A stretch of DNA of 15,678 nt from Burkholderiales bacterium. GTDB lineage: Bacteria; Pseudomonadota; Gammaproteobacteria; Burkholderiales; Burkholderiaceae_E. The position numbers were made by a program, and so were the translations under genes. Positions within the stretch are counted from its first letter, which is position 1. Each line of letters begins with the position of its first letter. The notes under the pieces were generated by a model. It saw only the letters and a program-made list of their open reading frames with translations. It made no database searches and was not told the origin of the DNA. Below are positions 1 to 8,400 of this stretch, one piece after another. Location of the stretch: positions 1 through 15,678 of the forward strand of contig JAIYAG010000050.1 in the NCBI GenBank assembly GCA_027489195.1. Reading direction: 5' to 3'.

Positions 1-2166
1 CGCGTTGATGATCACGTTGTTGTGCAGGCGCCCGTTGCGAGGCTGGGTGTCCGCATTGTTCACGTGGTCGCCGATCGCGAACTTCTGGTAGAAGCCGTTG
101 CCGTTCACCAGCACGTTCAGGAAGTCGAGCCCGTAGTTGTCGAGGCCGGAGCGGTACATCTGCGAACGCAGCTCGCCGAGCCAGGTGTCATTCGGATTGA
201 TGAAGCGGGCGCCCTGCGCGAGCTTGTTGTTGTCGATCATGATGTTGCCGAACCGACGGATCGCGAAGTTCGTGTTGTTCTGGATGCCCTGGCCCTCGTT
301 CTCGGCGCAGAGGTTGAAGTACACGTTCGTCCAGCCGGTGTTGTCGTCCAGGCCGATGCCCAGGCCCTCGGTCATCCACTCGTCCCACACCGTCTGGCGG
401 CAGCACGAGTTGTAGCGGACCACGATGTTCTCGCAGCGCAGCGCCGGGTCACTCGAGAAGAGCTCGATGCCCCGCCCGTAGCGGGTCGGATCGGACGCGG
501 TGCGGCCGCCGTCGCGCGAGCCGTTCTCGCTGCACCGGTTGTGCTCGATCGTCACGTCGCCCATCTTCGGCGCCTGCACCCGGTTGAAGTGGATGCCCAT
601 CGCGTTGCGGCTCACGTCGTTCGACACGAGCTTCACGTTGCTCCAGGTATCGTCCGGATGCGGCGTCCAGGCCTGCAGCCCGAGGCCGACGTAGCGGTTG
701 TCGCTGAAGTTGTTCCGGTAGATCAGCGTGTCCTTCATGTTGGACGCGCGGAACCCGTAGCCGCTGTTGCCGTCGGTGCCGGCGACGTTGAAGCGCGCGG
801 TGTTGCCGCCGATCTCGGCGCCGGTGAGCACCGCGGTGCCCGAGTAGGGCGCCCAGCGGATGCCATGCTCGCCGTTGGAGTTCGCCACGCAGCGGTACAT
901 CCGCAGCCCGGTCATCGGCGCGGTGTTCGCCTCGACCGAGATGCCGTCGCGCGCGTTCGAGTTCGTCTGGCAGCCGTCGACCGTCAGCGCGGTCGACTCG
1001 TAGAAGATCATGCCGCGCTGCGGCATGGCGTCGGCCACGCAGTTCTTGATCAGCAGGTTGGCGCCGCGGTCGACACGCAGGCCCGCCTCGCCGCTGGCGC
1101 CGACGACCTTCAGGCCGTCGATGCAGACCCAGGTGCTGTCCATGACTCGGATGCCGATCGCCGCGCCGCCCGCGTCGACCGTGGCCGCGCCGAGCGCGGA
1201 CACGCGGTTGCCGTTGGCCGGGTCGTAGACCCCGATCACCAGCGGCGAGCCTTGCGAGGCCGCGACGTTCTGCACGAGCACCGCGCCGCGCAGGGTCGAG
1301 CCCTGGCGGATCAGCACCTCGGTGCCGGCGGTGAGCGACACGCCCGACAGCGAGTTGCGCGGGCTCGACAAGGTGCCCGCGCCACCGGCGGCGGCGGTCG
1401 GATCCACGTAGACCTTGCGCGCGGCGGTGTAGCCGGCGGTGACGTCCGCCAGCGGCTTGCCGGCGATCAGCACGCCGAGCAGGGATTCGATGACGCTGAT
1501 GTAGTCGCGACCGACCGTGGTCCAGCCCGAGCCGTTGCTGCGCTGATAGGTGCCGCCGCTGAGGTCCGACACGAAGACGTACTCGCCCGGCATGGACGCG
1601 GCCCGCGGACGTGCCGCGAGGGTGACCGTCGTGACCGCCTCGAGGGGCGCGTTCGACGGCAGGTTGACCCATTTGGTGCCGGTCGAGACCTGATGGCGCT
1701 GGGTCGTCGTGTTGTAGATGACGGCATGCGCCATCGTCGCGGGCGCCGGACGCGTGGTGTCGGTGTAGCGCGTCGGTGCGGCCTCGAAGATCTGGCTGCC
1801 GCTGCCCGAGTAGTTCACCGCGCGGTTCATGATGTCCATCGTCGGCGTGCCCTTGGGCTCGACCGGGACATCGTCCACCACCGGTGCGTTCGCCGCGGTG
1901 GCCGCAGCCGTGCTACCGGCAGGCTTGGAGAGGGGCGAGGCGCCGGTGGCCGCGGTGTCGGCGGTCGCGCCGTCGGCCGGCCCCGTGGTCGCGCCCGCAC
2001 TGACCTCGTTGGTCGGGTCCGCGCAGCCGGCCAGCACGAGGAGTCCTGCCGACGCGCTGCCGGTGAACAGCAGTCGTCGACGCGTCGGAGAATGCGCCGT
2101 ACGGGCCGGTGTCAGCGTGACGTCGGCCGCGCGGGCATCGTCGAGTCGGTTGCGCGATTCGTTCAT
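1..2166 (-). CDS. Right-handed parallel beta-helix lipoprotein, probably acting on an exopolysaccharide (3' end outside window)
   Basis: The minus-strand frame is open for 722 codons from ATG at 2166 to the left edge, so the C-terminus is missing. AAGGAG at 2173-2178 lies 6 nt before the ATG, which fixes the start. The N-terminus carries a twin-arginine-like stretch (TRRRLLF, residues 28-34) and a hydrophobic segment ending in the lipobox LAGC with Cys48; Ala49 at +2 suggests sorting to the outer membrane. A low-complexity Ala/Thr/Pro linker follows to about residue 100. From about residue 250 (VYVDPTAAAGG, then a SSPRNSL turn) the protein has the repeating G-x-hydrophobic-x-N/D pattern of PbH1 beta-helix coils, with many Asn-rich turns such as NSNGEHGI and NGSRDGG. 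Such folds occur in polysaccharide lyases, epimerases and glycosidases, and one is often found in EPS clusters. The position beside a beta-barrel and a sugar transferase suggests a role in cutting or editing the exported polymer; no catalytic residue could be assigned. The beta-helix fold is well supported, the enzyme activity is inferred. Confidence 0.8.
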   Translation of the reverse strand, partial: MNESRNRLDDARAADVTLTPARTAHSPTRRRLLFTGSASAGLLVLAGCADPTNEVSAGATTGPADGATADTAATGASPLSKPAGSTAAATAANAPVVDDVPVEPKGTPTMDIMNRAVNYSGSGSQIFEAAPTRYTDTTRPAPATMAHAVIYNTTTQRHQVSTGTKWVNLPSNAPLEAVTTVTLAARPRAASMPGEYVFVSDLSGGTYQRSNGSGWTTVGRDYISVIESLLGVLIAGKPLADVTAGYTAARKVYVDPTAAAGGAGTLSSPRNSLSGVSLTAGTEVLIRQGSTLRGAVLVQNVAASQGSPLVIGVYDPANGNRVSALGAATVDAGGAAIGIRVMDSTWVCIDGLKVVGASGEAGLRVDRGANLLIKNCVADAMPQRGMIFYESTALTVDGCQTNSNARDGISVEANTAPMTGLRMYRCVANSNGEHGIRWAPYSGTAVLTGAEIGGNTARFNVAGTDGNSGYGFRASNMKDTLIYRNNFSDNRYVGLGLQAWTPHPDDTWSNVKLVSNDVSRNAMGIHFNRVQAPKMGDVTIEHNRCSENGSRDGGRTASDPTRYGRGIELFSSDPALRCENIVVRYNSCCRQTVWDEWMTEGLGIGLDDNTGWTNVYFNLCAENEGQGIQNNTNFAIRRFGNIMIDNNKLAQGARFINPNDTWLGELRSQMYRSGLDNYGLDFLNVLVNGNGFYQKFAIGDHVNNADTQPRNGRLHNNVIINA

Positions 2167-2388
2167 GGGGCACTCCTTGGGGCTTGCGTGGCGCAGGGAT
2201 GCGAGGAGCACATCTCGTCCGCGGCCACTGTGAACTACGTCACGACCCTACCGACGCTTGATGTCGCGGTGCACCCGTGGTCACCCCGACGGCCCTTATC
2301 GCCCGATCGGCGGACACTGCGAGATCGTGCCGAAGCCGACCCCCGGGAAAACCGAAAGCCCCGAAACCCGCATGGACACTCGATCTCC

Positions 2389-2401
2389 GGTCATATTGAC
2401 C
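2389..2401. promoter_or_regulatory. Palindrome GGTCA-TAT-TGACC, candidate operator
   Basis: It is a perfect 5-bp inverted repeat with a 3-bp AT-only centre, in an otherwise GC-rich gap. It sits 223 bp upstream of the beta-helix lipoprotein start. The shape fits a dimeric regulator site, but the regulator cannot be named and a 13-bp palindrome can arise by chance. Confidence 0.25.
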
Positions 2402-2441
2402 AGGGTTGCGGCCGACCGCCCGTCGGGCGATGAATGCCGCT

Positions 2442-2498
2442 CGGATCGCAGGGCGCGATCCGCAGACAGGTCGGCGCGCGCCTCGGGGCGCGCCGACC
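2442..2498 (-). terminator. Tandem hairpins after the beta-barrel gene
   Basis: Just past the minus-strand stop codon at 2506-2508 are two perfect hairpins. The first has 11-bp arms (2469-2479 and 2488-2498, GGTCGGCGCGC and its complement) with an 8-nt loop. The second has 8-bp arms (2442-2449 and 2455-2462, CGGATCGC and its complement) with a 5-nt loop. Neither is followed by a T-run on the minus strand, so they may end transcription poorly or instead protect the 3' end of the message. Their position makes a termination or mRNA-stability role likely. Confidence 0.45.
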
Positions 2499-2505
2499 CC
2501 TTGGC

Positions 2506-3777
2506 TCAGAAGAAGGTGCGCACGCCCATGCCGAGGACGTTGTCGGTGAACTCGAACTGCTGGTAGTTCGAGGAGCGCTTGAGGCTCCAGAAGTACCCGT
2601 TGAGGTACACGTTGCGGGCGAACTCGTAGCGCGCCTCGAGGCCCCAGCGGGTCAGCGTGTCGCGCCGCGCGGGGTTGCCGCTGATGACGAAGCCCGGATC
2701 GCCGTCGTACAGGCGACGCTCCCACGAGACCATCGGGATCAGCGAGGTGCGCCCGCTGATGCGGATCTGCGGATCGAAGGCGATCCGCTGGATCTCGACC
2801 CAGCTCGCGGTCAGCGAGGTGTCCGGGATGATGTCGCGCACGAGGTTCAGGCGCATGCGGACCGACCCCGACCATTGCCAGTCGGCGAGCACGCCGAGGG
2901 TGAAGCCGGTGAAGTCGCGCGCCGACACGTTGGCGTACTCGCGGCGCGTCACGCCCGCGGTGCCGGTGACGCTGGTGTCGTTGGTCGGCCGATACGTCAG
3001 GCGCCCGAGCAGCGCGTCCTGCGTGAAGTTGTTGTCGACGCCGCCCGGCAGCACGTTGCCGTTGGAGTCGAGCACCTGGCGGTTCGGGTACTTGCCGTCG
3101 GTGCGACGGTAGAAAAAGTCGATGTCGGTCGCGTTGCCCGGCTCGTAGCGCAGGCCGGTCTCGTAGGCGCGGAACGTGTAGTCGTTCTGGCGCGAGATCG
3201 TGCTCGAGTTGTCGAGCTTCGCCTGGTCGAGCGCACCGAACGCGCTCCAGGAGGGCGTGAAGCGGAAGCCCGCGAGGCCGCGCACGAAGACGCGGTTCTC
3301 CAGGTTCTCGACCGAGGTGAGCGCCGCGTCGAAGGGCGTGCGCAGGCGCGAGACCCGGCCCTCGAACTGCCCGTAGGCCGGACGGCCGAGCTCGATGTCC
3401 CAGACACCGCCGGCGTTGTAGCCGACGTAGTCGAGCCGCGAGTTGTCGAGGTACTTGGTGGGCGTCGCGGTCGCGTCGAGGCGCAGGCGCTGGTTGCCGA
3501 AGTCGCGGTCGTAGAAGACCGACAGCGGCACGCGCAGCAGCGTGTCCGACGGGCCACCCGGGATCGCGAAGAGGTTCGAGTGGCGCTCGATGTCCAGGCC
3601 CACGCCCAGGCGCACGGTGTCGGGCAGGTCCGACCGGAAGGTCGCTTCCGGCGTGGGCTGCTGCGGCTGCTGCTGGGGCTGCTGCTGCGCCAGCGCCGCG
3701 GTCGTGCCGGCGAGCGCGAGGAGCAGGGCTGCGGCCTGGTGAGACACACGTCCGACTGCGAAGGCTTTGGAGTTCAT
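2506..3777 (-). CDS. EpsL-like outer-membrane beta-barrel protein of an exopolysaccharide locus
   Basis: The protein has 423 residues from the ATG at 3777. An in-frame ATG at 3888 would add 37 residues without signal character, while the start at 3777 gives a clean signal peptide: MNSKAF, a hydrophobic core, then ALA before Gln31. The ribosome binding site is weak (CAGGG). A Gln/Pro-rich linker (31-41) precedes a body of alternating polar/aromatic strands typical of a barrel (for example RLDATATPTKYLDNSRLDY, TDIDFFYRRTDGKY). The protein ends in TFF; a C-terminal Phe is the usual recognition signal for barrel assembly. Size and pattern resemble EpsL, an outer-membrane protein seen with exosortase-type EPS clusters, where it may help polymer export. 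It is divergent from the sugar transferase at 3913, and hairpins separate it from the beta-helix gene downstream. Outer-membrane barrel is well supported; the EpsL name is a moderate inference, since no family-specific motif was checked. Confidence 0.75.
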   Translation of the reverse strand: MNSKAFAVGRVSHQAAALLLALAGTTAALAQQQPQQQPQQPTPEATFRSDLPDTVRLGVGLDIERHSNLFAIPGGPSDTLLRVPLSVFYDRDFGNQRLRLDATATPTKYLDNSRLDYVGYNAGGVWDIELGRPAYGQFEGRVSRLRTPFDAALTSVENLENRVFVRGLAGFRFTPSWSAFGALDQAKLDNSSTISRQNDYTFRAYETGLRYEPGNATDIDFFYRRTDGKYPNRQVLDSNGNVLPGGVDNNFTQDALLGRLTYRPTNDTSVTGTAGVTRREYANVSARDFTGFTLGVLADWQWSGSVRMRLNLVRDIIPDTSLTASWVEIQRIAFDPQIRISGRTSLIPMVSWERRLYDGDPGFVISGNPARRDTLTRWGLEARYEFARNVYLNGYFWSLKRSSNYQQFEFTDNVLGMGVRTFF

Positions 3778-3912
3778 GAGCACCCTGATGAGAACTGGCG
3801 CACAGCCGAGACTCGCTGCGGCACCCAGAATGAACCGGTCTTCACCCGGCATCCGATCTGGCGGGGACGGTACCAGCTTCGGCACCACCGCGCTAGAAGA
3901 GAGGACCTCTGC
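3778..3912. promoter_or_regulatory. Divergent intergenic region, presumed back-to-back promoters
   Basis: These 135 bp separate the start codons of two divergently read EPS-related genes, so promoters for both directions should lie here. I found no good -35/-10 pair for either strand. The plus-strand ribosome binding site GAGAGGA (3899-3905) is clear, 7 nt before the ATG at 3913. Confidence 0.5.
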
Positions 3913-5322
3913 ATGGCAACGCTTCCGACGACCCGACCCTTCTCAGCGCTCGCACCCTTCCGAACTGGAAACACAGGCCTCGGAGCGGTCGTGCAATCGG
4001 CGTTCGACCCCGCGATCGCCGCGGCGACCCTGCTCGCGGTCACCGTGGTCTCGGGCCTGCCGCTGGGCCCGGCCGAGTGGGGTCTCGCGCTGCTGGCCTT
4101 CGTGCTCTCCTATCCCGGCGACATCTCGTTCCGAGCACGGCTGCCCGGCCAGCTCCGGCGGATCGCCGCCAACTGGGGCCTGGTGGTGGGCGTGCTGCTC
4201 GCGGTCGGCGTGGCCTTCGGTGCCCTGCGCCTCTACGACATCGAGCAGCTCTCGATGTGGGTGGTCGCGACCCCCATCGCGCAGGTGCTCGCGCACTGGG
4301 CGGGCCCGACGGTGCTGTCGCGCGTGTCCACGTTGCGACGCCACAACACGGCGATCGTGATCGGCGCGAACGCCCACGGCCGCATGCTCGTGCGCTCCAT
4401 CCAGAACGACCCGTTGTCGCAGACGCGCTTCGCCGCGTACTTCGACGACCGCGAGACGGACCGGCTCGGGCCCGACCTCGAGGTGCCGATGGCCGGCCGC
4501 ATCGACGCGGTCGTCGACTTCGTGCGCGGCAACCACATCGACCAGATCTACATCGCGCTGCCGATGGCCTCGCAGCCGCGAATCCTCAAGCTGCTCGACC
4601 AGCTGCGCGACACCACCGCCTCGATCTACTTCCTGCCGGACATCTTCCTGTACGACCTGATCCAGGCCCGCGTGGACATCGTCGGCGGCATGCCGGTGAT
4701 GGCGGTGTGCGAGACGCCGTTCTTCGGCACCACCGGCATCATCAAGCGCATCGCCGACCTCGCGATCACGGTCACCGCGCTGGTGCTGACCGCGCCGCTG
4801 ATGGTGGCGGTCGCGATCGCCATCAAGACGACGATGCCGGGCCCGGTGCTCTTCAAGCAGCGGCGCTACGGGCTGGACGGCCGCGAGATCATCGTCTGGA
4901 AGTTCCGCACGATGAAGGTCCAGGAGGACGGCGCCGACGTGAAGCAGGCCACCAAGGACGACGACCGCGTGACCCCGCTCGGGCGGCTGCTGCGCCGGAC
5001 CTCGATCGACGAGCTGCCGCAGTTCTTCAACGTGCTGCAGGGCCGGATGAGCGTCGTCGGACCGCGGCCGCATGCCGTCGCCCACAACGAGATGTACCGC
5101 AAGCTCATCAAGGGCTACATGATCCGGCACAAGGTGAAGCCGGGAATAACGGGGTGGGCGCAGGTCAATGGCGCGCGAGGCGAGACGGATACAATCGATA
5201 AGATGAAGCGCCGGATCGAGTTCGACCTGGAGTACCTCCGGAACTGGTCGCTGCGGCTGGACCTGCAGATCGTGGTGCGCACCGTCGTCCAGGCCCTGCG
5301 CCGCGACCCCAACGTGTATTGA
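3913..5322 (+). CDS. Undecaprenyl-phosphate sugar phosphotransferase (WcaJ-type), initiates exopolysaccharide synthesis
   Basis: The 469-residue length is normal for the WcaJ/PssY group of polyisoprenyl-phosphate hexose-1-phosphate transferases. These move a sugar phosphate (usually glucose-1-P from UDP-glucose) onto undecaprenyl phosphate at the inner membrane. Hydrophobic segments lie at about 33-50, 55-68, 88-107 and 115-130. A CoA-binding-like Rossmann domain follows (about 145-265; VIGANAHGRML at 149-159). A further membrane segment at 280-304 leads into the bacterial sugar transferase domain. Its hallmarks are present: PGPVLFKQRRYG (309-320), KFRTM (330-334), the Asp-Glu pair in SIDELPQ (364-370), SVVGPRPH (380-387) and KPGITGWAQVNG (409-420). 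GAGAGGA at 3899-3905 supports this ATG. The adhesin gene starts 79 nt downstream on the same strand and may share the transcript. The exact sugar cannot be read from sequence. Confidence 0.93.
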   Translation: MATLPTTRPFSALAPFRTGNTGLGAVVQSAFDPAIAAATLLAVTVVSGLPLGPAEWGLALLAFVLSYPGDISFRARLPGQLRRIAANWGLVVGVLLAVGVAFGALRLYDIEQLSMWVVATPIAQVLAHWAGPTVLSRVSTLRRHNTAIVIGANAHGRMLVRSIQNDPLSQTRFAAYFDDRETDRLGPDLEVPMAGRIDAVVDFVRGNHIDQIYIALPMASQPRILKLLDQLRDTTASIYFLPDIFLYDLIQARVDIVGGMPVMAVCETPFFGTTGIIKRIADLAITVTALVLTAPLMVAVAIAIKTTMPGPVLFKQRRYGLDGREIIVWKFRTMKVQEDGADVKQATKDDDRVTPLGRLLRRTSIDELPQFFNVLQGRMSVVGPRPHAVAHNEMYRKLIKGYMIRHKVKPGITGWAQVNGARGETDTIDKMKRRIEFDLEYLRNWSLRLDLQIVVRTVVQALRRDPNVY

Positions 5323-5345
5323 TGTCCCCGCCGGCGCCCGCCGGC

Positions 5346-5362
5346 TCGCGGCCCCGCCGCGA
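5346..5362 (+). other. GC-rich hairpin between sugar transferase and adhesin genes
   Basis: TCGCGGC and GCCGCGA form a perfect 7-bp stem around a CCC loop, 24 nt past the sugar transferase stop and 39 nt before the adhesin start. No T-run follows, so it is a weak terminator candidate at best. It could partially reduce read-through into the adhesin gene. Confidence 0.3.
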
Positions 5363-5401
5363 CACGCCGGGCGTTCGGCCACAGAGTGACGAGGCAGATC
5401 C

Positions 5402-8400
5402 GTGGCCCTTGAATTTCAGACCGTCGTCCGGGGCTCGGCCCCGCAGCGCCTGACCCTCGGCGAGGGCCGCACGCGCGTGCCCGCGCGCCCCGGGTCGGAG
5501 TTCAAGATCGTCGACGACGCGGGCAAGGTCATCACCGGCACCTCGGTCAAGCGGGTCGACAACCATCTGGTGGTCGAGGGCCTGCCCGGCGGGCGCAGCA
5601 TCGAGATCACCGACTTCTTCACCGCCTGCGCGCCGAGCGGCGCGTCGAGCTGCTCGCTGTCGATGGCCGAGCTCGGCAGCACGGCCGGCCCGATCACGCC
5701 CGCCTCCGACCCGATCGCGGCGCTGCCCGACGGCTCGTTCCTGCTCTATGGCGGCGCGAACCCCGGCGCCCCGGCCGCCCTCAGCGCCCCGATCATCGCG
5801 GCGGCCGACAACAGCTGGAAGGCGATCGGCGCGGGCATCGGCGGCCTGGCGATCGCCGGCCTGGCGGCCGGTGCCAGCGGCGGCGGCGGCGGTGGCAGCA
5901 CCCAGGACACCACGCCCCCGCCCCCGCCTGCGATCACCAGCAAGTCCGCACTCAACGGGCTGGCGCCCACCTTCACCGGCACGGCCGAGGCCGGCGCACG
6001 GGTGCTGGTGCGCATCGACGTCAACCAGAACGGCAACGCCGGCGACGCCGGCGACGTGACCTTCGAGACCATCGCCCTGGCCGACGGCACGTGGCGGATC
6101 TCCACCGGCGACCAGGCCCCCGTGCAGGGCACCTGGAGCGGCCGCCTGGTCGACGGGCAGTCGTACGCGGTGTCCGCGATCGCGCGGGACGTCTCGGGCA
6201 ACCTCAGCTCCGCGACCAACACCACGATCGTCATCGACGCGACCGCGCCCGCCACGCCCGTCGTGGCCGCGATCGCCACCGACAGCGTGGTCAACCGGGC
6301 CGAATCGCTCGCCGGCGTGGCGGTATCGGGCACCGGCGAGGCCGGCGCCACGGTCACGGTCGTGTGGGGCGGTACCACCAAGACCGGCACCGTCGCCGCG
6401 AACGGCACCTGGTCGCTGCTCTTCGGCACGACCGAGCTGCCGCAGGCGCAGGGCGCGAGCGTGCTCTCGACCACCCTGACCGACGAGGCCGGCAACGTCA
6501 GCCCGACCGTGTCGCGCGTGGTGGTGATCGACACCGTGGCCCCGGCGGCGCCGACCGTCACCAGCGGCGCCCTGACCAACCTCGCGCTGCCGACCTTCAC
6601 CGGTACCGCCGAGGCGGGCACAAAGGTGCGGGTCTCGGTCGACCTCGCGCGCAACGGCTCGATCGATGCCGTCTACGAGACGACCGCCTCGGCGACCGGC
6701 GCCTGGTCGGTCAACACCCAGACCCCGGCGGCCGGCACGACGCTGGTCTCGGGCAGCATGGGCGCCGGGCTCGCCGACAAGGTCGGCGTCACGCTGGTGC
6801 CGAACGCGCTGTCGGTCGTCGCGATCGATGTCTCGGGCAACGCCGGCACCGCCACCGCCTCGACCATCTCCCGCGATTCGACGATCCCGGCCGCCCCGAC
6901 CCTCAACACGGTCGCCGGCGACAACATCGTCAACTTCGCCGAGCGCGGCACCATCACCATCACCGGCTCGCTGCCGGCCGACTCGGCGGGCCAGCCGGTC
7001 ACCGTCACCTGGGGCGGCACCACCAAGACCGTCACCGCGACCGCGCAGACCTTCTCGGTCCCGTTCACGGTCGGCGAGATCCCGCCCGACGGTGCGGCAC
7101 CGGTCACTGCGGTCTCGCAGAGCGCCACCGGCGTGCCGGGGGTGCAGGGCACGCTGGCGGTGTCGGTCGACGGCACGGTGCCGGCCGCCCCGTCGGTCGT
7201 GCTCACCGCCGGCAGCGACAGCGGCACGCTCGGCGACAACATCACCAACGACACCACCCCGACGGTCCGGGTGACCCTCAACGGCAGCGGCGCGTCCGCC
7301 CCGGTCGCCGGCGACGTCGTGCGCCTGACGGTCGCCGGCACGCTGGTCGGCACGGCCACGCTGTCGTCCACCGACATCACCAACGACTTCGTCGACATCA
7401 CGACCAGCGCCCTGGCCGCAGGCGGCCGCACGATCTCCGCGACCGTGACCGATGCGGCGGCCAACGTGTCCCCGGCGGGCACCCTGGGGCTGACGATCGA
7501 CACGGCCGCGCCGGGCGCGCCCGTCCCGACGCTGACGGCAGGCAGCAACAGCGGCTCCACCGCCGACCTCGTCACCAACGACGCCACGCCGACGATCCGC
7601 GTCAGCTTCACCGGCGCCGCGGCGGGCAACGTGGTCCTGCTGACCGTCGGCGGCACCCAGGTGGGTACGGCGACGCTCATCACGGGCGACGTCACCAACG
7701 GCTTCGTCGACATCACCACCTCCGCGCTGGCCGACGGCCTGCGCACGGTCTCGGCCACCATCACGAACGGCAGCGGCAACGTCTCGCCGGCGGGTACGGT
7801 CGGGCTGACGATCGACACGACGCTGCCCGCGGCCCCGACGCTCGCGCTCACTGCGGCCAGCGACAGCGGCACCCAGGGCGACTTCATCACCACCGACACC
7901 ACGCCCACGATGCGGGTCACGCTCAACGGCGCGGGTGCGACCGCACCGGTCGCCGGCGACGTGGTCACGCTGACGGTCGGCGGCACGGCGGTCGGCACCG
8001 CGACCCTGAGCGCCGGCGACATCACCAACGACTTCGTCGACATCACCACGAGCGCGATCGCCGCCGGCGCCGTCACGGTCGCCGCGACCGTCACCGACAT
8101 CGCCGGCAACGCCTCGACGGCCGGCACGCTGGGCCTGACGATCTCGGCCGACGCGACCGCGCCGCTCGCGCCGACCCTGGTCCTGGCTCCGTCGAGCGAC
8201 ACTGGGGTGACCGGCGACAGCCTCACCACCGACGGCACGCCCACGATCCGGATCAACTTCAACGGCGCGGGCGCAACCGCACCGGCCGTCGGCGACGTCG
8301 TCACGCTGACGCTCGGCGGCACGCAGATCGGCACCGCCACCCTGGTGGCGGGCGACATCACCAACGACTACGTCGAGATCACCTCCACCGCGCAGCTCGA

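Larger units (their letters stand above)
2167..2505. other. Intergenic region between the beta-barrel and beta-helix genes
   Basis: This 339-bp stretch has no convincing gene; the plus-strand reading frame across it is an extension of an antisense shadow. It holds two hairpins next to the beta-barrel stop (2442-2462 and 2469-2498), a short palindrome (2389-2401) and the ribosome binding site of the beta-helix gene. A promoter for the beta-helix gene is expected between about 2180 and 2440 on the minus strand, but no clear -35/-10 pair was found. Confidence 0.6.

Noticed and set aside
22..2433. 803-codon open frame on the plus strand
   Set aside because: It lies exactly antisense and codon-aligned to the beta-helix lipoprotein gene, is rich in Arg/Ala/Val/His without domain pattern, and runs through the intergenic gap. 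It is a product of GC-rich third positions.
2434..3912. Upstream extension of the sugar transferase frame
   Set aside because: It is antisense to the beta-barrel gene, and the family length and ribosome binding site both point to the ATG at 3913.
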